From NCBI GenBank assembly GCA_913061075.1, contig CAJXSK010000005.1, positions 151,891 through 215,890 of the forward strand: a stretch of 64,000 bases of DNA, given 5' to 3'. Each line of letters opens with the position of its first letter. Position 1 is the first letter of the stretch. Source of the stretch: an uncultured Piscirickettsiaceae bacterium. GTDB lineage: Bacteria; Pseudomonadota; Gammaproteobacteria; Methylococcales; Cycloclasticaceae. The position numbers and the translations under genes are program-made. The notes under the pieces are model-generated. The model made no database searches. It saw only the letters and a list, made by a program, of their open reading frames with translations, and had not been told where the DNA came from. Below, one piece after another: positions 58,245 through 64,000 of the stretch.

Positions 58245-61097
58245 ATGGCTGTCGACACTCAAACGATTACTCAAGAACGTAGTCCTAAAAAAATACAGTT
58301 GGTCAGTAAAGATGGCCAAATTAGTAAAAAAGATATTCGGGTTATTAAACAGCGTTTTATTAATCTGCATAAGTTGAAAATGCAAAGAGCTAGGGATGTT
58401 ATTACGCCTAGGCAAAAGATTTTTTTAGATATTTTGCCCCTGCTTTTCCATGTTAATCACCCTGTGTTGCCAGGTTATGTTTCAAACGAAACGCCGGCTG
58501 GAATTGCGGATTACGCTCCAAGTCGGTTTGTTGTTCAGCGAGCAAAAAAGTTAGGTAAGGGCTTCGTTTATCAAAAAAGGGCAAAGCGTTATTTCGCCAT
58601 TGAGTCGCTTTTTATCATGGGCAGTGTTGGCAGTATTGCGTATGCAAAAGGCAGTGATATGGATTTGTGGCTTTGCCATGCGCCAGACCTGTCTGAAAAA
58701 GCGTTAACATTATTAGCTGAAAAAACAGAAGCAATAGAAAAATGGGCGGCGAGTTTAGGCTTGGAAGTCCATTTTTTTTTAATGGATGCAGAGAAGTTTA
58801 AGAATGGTGTTGTTGCGCCACTATCGAGTGAGAGTAGTGGCAGTACCCAGCATCAATTGCTGTTAGAAGAGTTTTATAGAACAGCACTATATGTAGCTGG
58901 GCGTTACCCAGTTTGGTGGCTAGTCCCCCCTGAGTCAGAAGATGATTATTCGGCTTTTGTGAAGAATCTATTAGACCGCCGTTTTGTTGACCGGAATGAT
59001 GTGATAGATTTTGGTGGTCTCGAGAATGTGCCTGCTGAAGAGTTTTTAGGGGCGTCATTTTGGCACTTATATAAGGCGATTGATTCTCCTTACAAGTCGT
59101 TACTTAAACTGATGTTGATGGAATCGTATGTGGATGAGTACCCGCATTCGAAATGGGCTGCTCTAACGTTAAAAAAGCAGTTGTATGACGGTGTGACGGA
59201 TCCGAATAAATTAGATGCGTATCTGATTTTATATTACGTGCTCGAAGACTACTTAATAAAGAGAAATGAGCCTAAACGATTGGAGCTCATGCGCTATTGT
59301 TTTTATAACAAGCTAAATGAATTAGGGTCTGCATCAACGTCTGTAAAAAAAGATGATTGGCGGCAGGACGTATTAAACAAATTGCTTACATCATGGGCAC
59401 CTCTACCAGCATACATTTCTGATTCTATTAATCAAAAAGCGTGGAGCATTGAGCAAACGCAGCAAGAGAGAGATAGGTTAACTAAAGAGTTAACGTACAG
59501 CTACCGGCTGTTAATGAAGTTTTCAAATGAAAACGTTGAAGGCTCATCAAGCGAAAGTAAAGATTTAATGTTATTAGGTAGAAAGCTCAATGCAGCTTTT
59601 GAGCAAAAGCCAGGAAAACTAGAACGGCCGATGGTGAAAGGTCGATATATTCAACATGAAAATAAAGTAGTTTTAAAACAGCGTGAAGGCGTGGTTGAGC
59701 AGACCGGTTGGGGGCTAAGTCGGTATGATGATTACGGTGACAAACAGCTCATTCGCCAAGCCCATAGTTTGATTGAATTGCTTGCTTGGTGTATTGATTA
59801 CCCTATTTTGAGTCGGCGTACTAAGTTTGCACTAAATCCAGGCCAATCGAATATCACCTCTCGAGAGGTGCTTCAAACCATTCGAGACGTTACAACGTTT
59901 TTTAATAGTTTGCCTGAAAAACCCAGTGACTTAGAAGACTTCCATCAACAACCGCACATTACACATGTGATGTTGGTGGTTAATTCAGGCCTGGACCCGA
60001 TGAGTGAATTGACTGAACAAGGGGTTAATTTAACGAGTGAGCGATCAGATGCTCTCAGCTTTGGATCCTATAGAAGGAATTTAATCCATACAGTTGACTT
60101 GATGTACCGTAATTCATGGAACGAAATTATCGTTGCTAAGTTCTCTAACGTTAAAGGGTTGATGGAATGCTTATGCAGCTTATTTTCAATCAATATGCTT
60201 GGTAGGAATCAGCAATTACCCGAGTTGATTTGTGCTAGTTACAGCTCCCCAAGAGCGATGAGTATCGCTAAACGGGTTAAAACTTTATTTGATGATATGG
60301 GGCGTGTGTTCAAAAAGCAGAACCGCAATCTTTCACCAAGATTGGTTGTTCATTCGTCACGATCTTATTTTATGTTGCAAGTGATTGATGGGAAAGTTGT
60401 CCCTACGCCAATCAAAAACGAAATTAATTTGTGGCGAACCTTATCTCAACCTCAGGTGACATATAGCCCAGTTATGTTTGATAGTTTTACAGACAACAAT
60501 GTTTTATTGTCTGTTATGGCCAATAACGATAAGCGGGGCATTGTACAAATATACTTTGTGGAAGTTGGTGATATGGCGCAATTATATATTTTCGATGAAA
60601 AAGGCTCGTTGCATGTTGAAGAGCACCAGTTGGTTGATGAGTCAATACTACTGCAACCCTATGTCAGGTTTGTTCAAAAGAGTGTGGAAAGAAGAAGTTT
60701 GGCTGCATACGAACAAAATAAAGATTCGCAGAGCATATCAATTGAATGTTACCGCTTAGAAAAAACGAATATGACATGGGCTATGGGGCAAGTTGATTAT
60801 GAGTTGAACACGTTAGATGCAGGCATGCAAATTCGTATCGCTTATGACAGTATTTCACAACAACCCCATGTTTATTGTGACTCAACTGTTTTTTCTAGTT
60901 TGGATCATGGGGGAAATGTCTATAAGGCCGCTGCTAAATCAGTGTTAAATGAACGAACTTCAAAAGAGATATACCCTGTTTATGTGACAGATATTGATGT
61001 TCCACTCAAAGAACTAGGAGTGGACGATTCGTTGAATTTACAAACCATACACTTTCTAAGGTACAAACAGCTTATAGAAGGCAAATTAAATAGTTAA
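58245..61097 (+). CDS. cyaA: Class I adenylate cyclase
   Basis: 950 residues, a bit longer than the enterobacterial enzyme. The N-terminal catalytic domain has the class I nucleotidyltransferase signature GSVGSIAYAKGSDMDLWLCH (about 125-145). A long C-terminal regulatory region follows. It produces cAMP from ATP, usually to feed CRP/Vfr. No crp gene is in the window. The only cNMP-binding protein here, 22 kb away, lacks a DNA-binding domain. Confidence 0.94.
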   Translation: MAVDTQTITQERSPKKIQLVSKDGQISKKDIRVIKQRFINLHKLKMQRARDVITPRQKIFLDILPLLFHVNHPVLPGYVSNETPAGIADYAPSRFVVQRAKKLGKGFVYQKRAKRYFAIESLFIMGSVGSIAYAKGSDMDLWLCHAPDLSEKALTLLAEKTEAIEKWAASLGLEVHFFLMDAEKFKNGVVAPLSSESSGSTQHQLLLEEFYRTALYVAGRYPVWWLVPPESEDDYSAFVKNLLDRRFVDRNDVIDFGGLENVPAEEFLGASFWHLYKAIDSPYKSLLKLMLMESYVDEYPHSKWAALTLKKQLYDGVTDPNKLDAYLILYYVLEDYLIKRNEPKRLELMRYCFYNKLNELGSASTSVKKDDWRQDVLNKLLTSWAPLPAYISDSINQKAWSIEQTQQERDRLTKELTYSYRLLMKFSNENVEGSSSESKDLMLLGRKLNAAFEQKPGKLERPMVKGRYIQHENKVVLKQREGVVEQTGWGLSRYDDYGDKQLIRQAHSLIELLAWCIDYPILSRRTKFALNPGQSNITSREVLQTIRDVTTFFNSLPEKPSDLEDFHQQPHITHVMLVVNSGLDPMSELTEQGVNLTSERSDALSFGSYRRNLIHTVDLMYRNSWNEIIVAKFSNVKGLMECLCSLFSINMLGRNQQLPELICASYSSPRAMSIAKRVKTLFDDMGRVFKKQNRNLSPRLVVHSSRSYFMLQVIDGKVVPTPIKNEINLWRTLSQPQVTYSPVMFDSFTDNNVLLSVMANNDKRGIVQIYFVEVGDMAQLYIFDEKGSLHVEEHQLVDESILLQPYVRFVQKSVERRSLAAYEQNKDSQSISIECYRLEKTNMTWAMGQVDYELNTLDAGMQIRIAYDSISQQPHVYCDSTVFSSLDHGGNVYKAAAKSVLNERTSKEIYPVYVTDIDVPLKELGVDDSLNLQTIHFLRYKQLIEGKLNS

Positions 61098-61256
61098 CTC
61101 CTTAAGAAAAAACTGTCTCTGGTCACTTTAAGAGTAATTGGTTGGTATTGTCTTTTAGAAGAATAGGCTGTTGATACGGCTCCCTACGTTTGGTTGTTTC
61201 ATAGAAATCCATGAGTTAATATTGCTAATAATTTTTTATTTATACTTTTTTTGCAT

Positions 61257-62540
61257 ATGACGCTCCCTAAAGAACACCCGCTCAGATATCGACTATTTAA
61301 TGAGTCGCATGCGCGACCTTATGCAGATTTAACGTCACCTCTACAAGTGTCTTATTTGGTACTGTTGACAGGTGAAGTAACGTCAAAAAAAGAATGTGCA
61401 CACCTGAGTCAATTGGCAGAGCAATATGGCGTAACGCCGCCGATAGATAATGCTGTTCACTATGACGCTAATTTCGGTAATTTCGCTATCAAGTGGGAAA
61501 AACATACTGAATTTTCAAGCTATACGTTCACTTCAACTAAGCAATGCCAAAACCCATTTAGTTGCAAGGTGATCAGTGAAGTGCCAGAAGCTTGGATTTC
61601 ATTGATAGAAGGTGAGTTACTGGTCGCTCAACACATCGAAATTTTGCCCAAGTGCGAAGACACATTAAGCGAAGAGGCTATTTCAACACATTTTCAAACG
61701 GATAGTCTTGTAGGTAGTTTTGTTGGAGGAACTGCAGCCCAAGCATGGACAGACTTTAAACTTCAAAAAGATGGCTTTAGTGAGGTCTTAATTTTAAATG
61801 ATTGTTTAACACCACAAACGATGGGTCGGCTCGTACAGCACATGTTGGAGCTAGAAACATACCGTTTGCTTGCGTTGCTTGGGCTACCGCTGGTTGAAGA
61901 ATACGGCATGAAAATTACAGAGCTAGGGGCGAGCTTAACGGATATTACGCATCGCTTGTCGAGCACAACAACTTTTGAAGAAGAGCAGACGTTATTAGCG
62001 GATTTAACAACGTTAGAAGCCGATATTGAGCAAATTATAGCGGCAACCTCGTACCGTTTTAGTGCCACTCAAGCGTACAAATCTATTGTTAATGACCGTT
62101 TGCAGCGTATCCGAGAAAATAGAATTGACGGCCGGCAAATGTTATCCAAATATTTGGAGCGACGGTTTCAACCAGCAATGAATGCTTGTGAGTCGGTTTC
62201 TTCTAGGCTTGAAAATTTATCCGTTAGAGTGGCCAGAGCTAGCCAGATTTTAATGGCTCGAGTCGATTTAGCGTTAGAGTCGCAGAATCAAGAGCTACTC
62301 AATTCAATGAATAAGCGAACAGACTTGCAGTTACGGCTTCAAGGAACGGTGGAAGGCTTATCAATTGCAGCGATAAGTTACTATATTGTTGGGTTAACGA
62401 GTTACCTGGGGAAAGCATTAAACGCCGTAGGGGCTAATCTGAATATCGACTTATTTGTGGGTATTTCAATCCCCATTGTTGTTGGGATTGTATGGCTTTC
62501 CATTCATAAAATTAAAAAACATATTTATAAAACACTCTAA
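61257..62540 (+). CDS. DUF3422 membrane-anchored protein
   Basis: 427 residues from ATG 61257 (a TTG two codons earlier is possible). It opens HPLRYRLFNESHARPYADL, the conserved DUF3422 start. A long central helical region follows, then two C-terminal membrane helices (GLSIAAISYYIVGLTSYLG and LFVGISIPIVVGIVWLSI). Function is not known. A TATACT at 61241-61246 lies only ten bases from the ATG and no ribosome site is visible, so a nearly leaderless transcript is possible. Confidence 0.85.
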   Translation: MTLPKEHPLRYRLFNESHARPYADLTSPLQVSYLVLLTGEVTSKKECAHLSQLAEQYGVTPPIDNAVHYDANFGNFAIKWEKHTEFSSYTFTSTKQCQNPFSCKVISEVPEAWISLIEGELLVAQHIEILPKCEDTLSEEAISTHFQTDSLVGSFVGGTAAQAWTDFKLQKDGFSEVLILNDCLTPQTMGRLVQHMLELETYRLLALLGLPLVEEYGMKITELGASLTDITHRLSSTTTFEEEQTLLADLTTLEADIEQIIAATSYRFSATQAYKSIVNDRLQRIRENRIDGRQMLSKYLERRFQPAMNACESVSSRLENLSVRVARASQILMARVDLALESQNQELLNSMNKRTDLQLRLQGTVEGLSIAAISYYIVGLTSYLGKALNAVGANLNIDLFVGISIPIVVGIVWLSIHKIKKHIYKTL

Positions 62541-62635
62541 GGTATTTGAAAAAACGAGCTGTATTCTTCCTCGCAGTTATTAAAGAGAAAATTTAGTGGG
62601 TACAAATTGCATTAAAAAATTGTACTGTATTAAGA

Positions 62636-63700
62636 TTAGTGGCTATCAGGTAGATAGCCCGTCAACGTTCCTAAAAAAGCGATGAGATCTTCTTTTTCTT
62701 GTGCGGTGAGATGAAGAGGGAAAATAGCTGGGTTTAAGTAAGCGTTTGGTTTGCCTCCTTTGTCGTAATACTCTACAACGTCACGCAACGTTTTTAGGCT
62801 GCCGTCATGCATATAGGGGGCTGTAAGACTGATATTGCGTAATGTTGGCGTTTTATATGCTCCAATATCCTTTGGTTTGTGCGTAACAATAAATCGCCCG
62901 AGTTGTTCTTTTTGTACAGTATTTAGATTGTGGATTGCTTCTGATACGTTTGCTTTTGCTTGAATTAAAAACGAAGGCAGTGTTATCCGTAATTCGTCGA
63001 AACCGATGCCGATATTGTAAAACCGGTTATCGGTGAACAATGCGTTGTCCCAGCTAATTTCATGGCAATTTGCACAGTTAGCCTTTCGCCTGAATATCCT
63101 TAAACCACGTGCCTCGCTAAATGAGAGTGCCGTTTTTTGTCTATCAAAATGATACTTATCAAAACGTGAATTACCGGAAATTAGTGTGCGTTCATAACTG
63201 GCAATAGCCATCGCAACATGATCTAAGTTGATGTTTTTTGCGTTAATGCCGAATACCGAAAGGAAGCTCGCTATATATGAATGGTCAGCAAGTATCACCT
63301 TCAGTACTTCAGAATGATGACCTAACCCATGCTCAATAGGGTTGGTGAGAGGGTCTTTGGATTGGCTTTCTAAAGATGGCCGCCTGCCATCATGAAAATA
63401 TGAGGTTAAAAAGGCCGAGTTAATTAGCGTGGGAGAGTTTCGCATGCCTGTAAGCCCATTTATACCAGTAGCAAGCGATTTCCCATCGGTGAAAGCAAGG
63501 TGACTAACGTGACAACTAGCACAGCTAATGTTTTGCGTTGTGCTAAAACGAATGTCATTAAATAGTTTTTCCCCAAGAGCAATCTTTTCAGGTGATTGCG
63601 GGTTGTTTTTAGGAAAGGTGACAGGCGGGAGGCCAAGGGTGTTTTCTGCGTTTACAGCAGTCATGTAACTGAATAAAAGAAAAACTAGTAACGCTTTCAT
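62636..63700 (-). CDS. Di-heme cytochrome c peroxidase family protein (CCP/MauG)
   Basis: 354 residues from ATG 63700; the frame runs on to 63733 but through the hairpin, and the signal peptide (MKALLVFLLFSYMTAVNA) fits the internal ATG. Two heme c sites are visible, CASCH near residue 60 and CANCH near residue 205. FHDGRRPSLESQ and APYMHDGSLKTLRDVVEYYDKGG are typical. It would reduce peroxide in the periplasm, or oxidise a MauG-type substrate. The translation signal is covered by a terminator-like hairpin. Confidence 0.9.
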   Translation of the reverse strand: MKALLVFLLFSYMTAVNAENTLGLPPVTFPKNNPQSPEKIALGEKLFNDIRFSTTQNISCASCHVSHLAFTDGKSLATGINGLTGMRNSPTLINSAFLTSYFHDGRRPSLESQSKDPLTNPIEHGLGHHSEVLKVILADHSYIASFLSVFGINAKNINLDHVAMAIASYERTLISGNSRFDKYHFDRQKTALSFSEARGLRIFRRKANCANCHEISWDNALFTDNRFYNIGIGFDELRITLPSFLIQAKANVSEAIHNLNTVQKEQLGRFIVTHKPKDIGAYKTPTLRNISLTAPYMHDGSLKTLRDVVEYYDKGGKPNAYLNPAIFPLHLTAQEKEDLIAFLGTLTGYLPDSH

Positions 63701-63703
63701 TAT

Positions 63704-63742
63704 AAAAAAGCCCCTACTTTGTTGAAACAACAAGGTAGGGGC
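63704..63742 (-). terminator. Strong hairpin with U-run directly before the peroxidase ATG
   Basis: On the minus strand a 15-bp stem (63728-63742 with 63710-63724, one G.T pair, loop of three) is followed by a U6 run (63704-63709) and after three more bases by the ATG at 63700. It has all the features of an intrinsic terminator for the truncated upstream gene. It also includes the only ribosome-site-like GGGG of the peroxidase. A second small hairpin (GAGAGAG/CTCTCTC, 63748-63763) precedes it. Confidence 0.82.
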
Positions 63743-63769
63743 AGGTAGAGAGAGGGCTCTCTCAAGGGG

Positions 63770-63951
63770 TTAGTCTTGCTCTGGCATATCTTGAACAATC
63801 AAAACATACGGCTCGCCTAAAGGTAATTCGTCATGCGGTTTTTTGAAGTAGATTACTTTTCCATAAGTTTCATTAACGACGGGTAGTAATTTTGCACCTT
63901 CTTCAGCTGTTAGGTCTGGGAAAGTAGCTTTAGCGCGAGGCACTTCAGTTA
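63770..63951 (-). CDS. C-terminal fragment of an unrecognised protein
   Basis: Sixty codons end in TAA at 63770-63772 and run without a stop to the adapter junction. The fragment reads ...TEVPRAKATFPDLTAEEG, then KLLPVVNETYGKVIYFKK and PLGEPYVLIVQDMPEQD. No family is recognised. The gene is truncated because the remaining window is adapter sequence. It lies directly upstream of the di-heme peroxidase. Confidence 0.6.
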
Positions 63952-64000
63952 CTGTCTCTTATACACATCTCCGAGCCCACGAGACGGACTCCTATCTCGT
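63952..64000. other. Nextera/Tn5 sequencing adapter, not genomic
   Basis: Positions 63952-63970 are the Tn5 mosaic end, 63971-63985 the standard Nextera extension CCGAGCCCACGAGAC, 63986-63993 an 8-base index GGACTCCT (the usual i7 index N705), and 63994-64000 the start of the flow-cell tail. The contig therefore ends in untrimmed library adapter and biology stops at 63951. Confidence 0.97.

Overview
The window looks like one chromosomal contig from a gammaproteobacterium of low-to-mid 40s GC (by eye). Gene orders typical of that class are present: def-fmt-rsmB facing a LysM gene plus dprA-smg-topA, hemC-hemD-hemX-hemY, algR/algZ, class I cyaA, and ntrYX-trkAH. The mix of a tungsten-type aldehyde oxidoreductase, SQR/TusA sulfur genes, a marine-type porin and a TonB receptor would suit a marine Thiotrichales/Piscirickettsiaceae member such as Cycloclasticus. 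That placement is inference and no marker gene was compared. The last 49 bases are not genomic: they are a Nextera/Tn5 sequencing adapter with an index, so the contig ends artificially.

Layout. 1-8.0 kb (minus): partial porin, an unknown secreted protein, ygiQ, DUF1499, tatA and a compact hisB-H-A-F-I-E operon. 8.1-10.25 kb (minus): a MoaD-like protein and a tungsten/molybdenum aldehyde oxidoreductase. 10.26-10.6 kb: the only gene-free stretch over 300 bases. It holds what I read as a GacA-controlled, RsmY/RsmZ/CsrB-like small RNA on the plus strand, with a GacA box, a promoter, GGA-loop hairpins and an intrinsic terminator. 10.6-23.3 kb (minus): typA, rhodanese, then the overlapping block def-fmt-rsmB-DUF4390-ntrY-ntrX-trkA-trkH-methyltransferase. 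23.4-33.6 kb (mostly plus): LysM, dprA, smg, topA, purE, tsaC, hemF, hemB, aroE, with minus-strand mlaC-like and DUF302 genes in between.

33.6-37.8 kb (minus): exopolysaccharide sugar transferase, PilZ, cyclic-nucleotide-binding, EAL-HDOD and gamma-carbonic-anhydrase-like proteins. 37.9-39.4 kb (plus): lemA and a GIDE/EF-hand protein. 39.3-43.4 kb (minus): TonB receptor, Asp-box (BNR) protein and thioredoxin-like protein, behind a perfect 11-bp inverted repeat. 43.6-49.1 kb: prlC, a small SH3-like protein, SQR, tusA and ubiD. 49.1-53.3 kb (minus): hemYXDC. 53.4-55.9 kb (minus): msrA, algR and an algZ interrupted by an in-frame stop. 56-62.5 kb (plus): argH, a degenerate GGDEF protein, cyaA, DUF3422. 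62.6-64 kb (minus): a di-heme peroxidase behind a terminator-like hairpin and a truncated upstream gene.

Most genes are housekeeping (histidine, heme, translation, DNA topology, potassium uptake). The accessory theme is global signalling: Gac/Rsm RNA, AlgR/AlgZ, NtrY/NtrX, cAMP synthesis, and several c-di-GMP-related proteins with altered catalytic motifs. The strongest points for follow-up are the Rsm-type sRNA, the broken algZ, the metal-suggestive TonB/BNR/thioredoxin locus with its palindrome, and the hairpin that covers the peroxidase ribosome-binding site.
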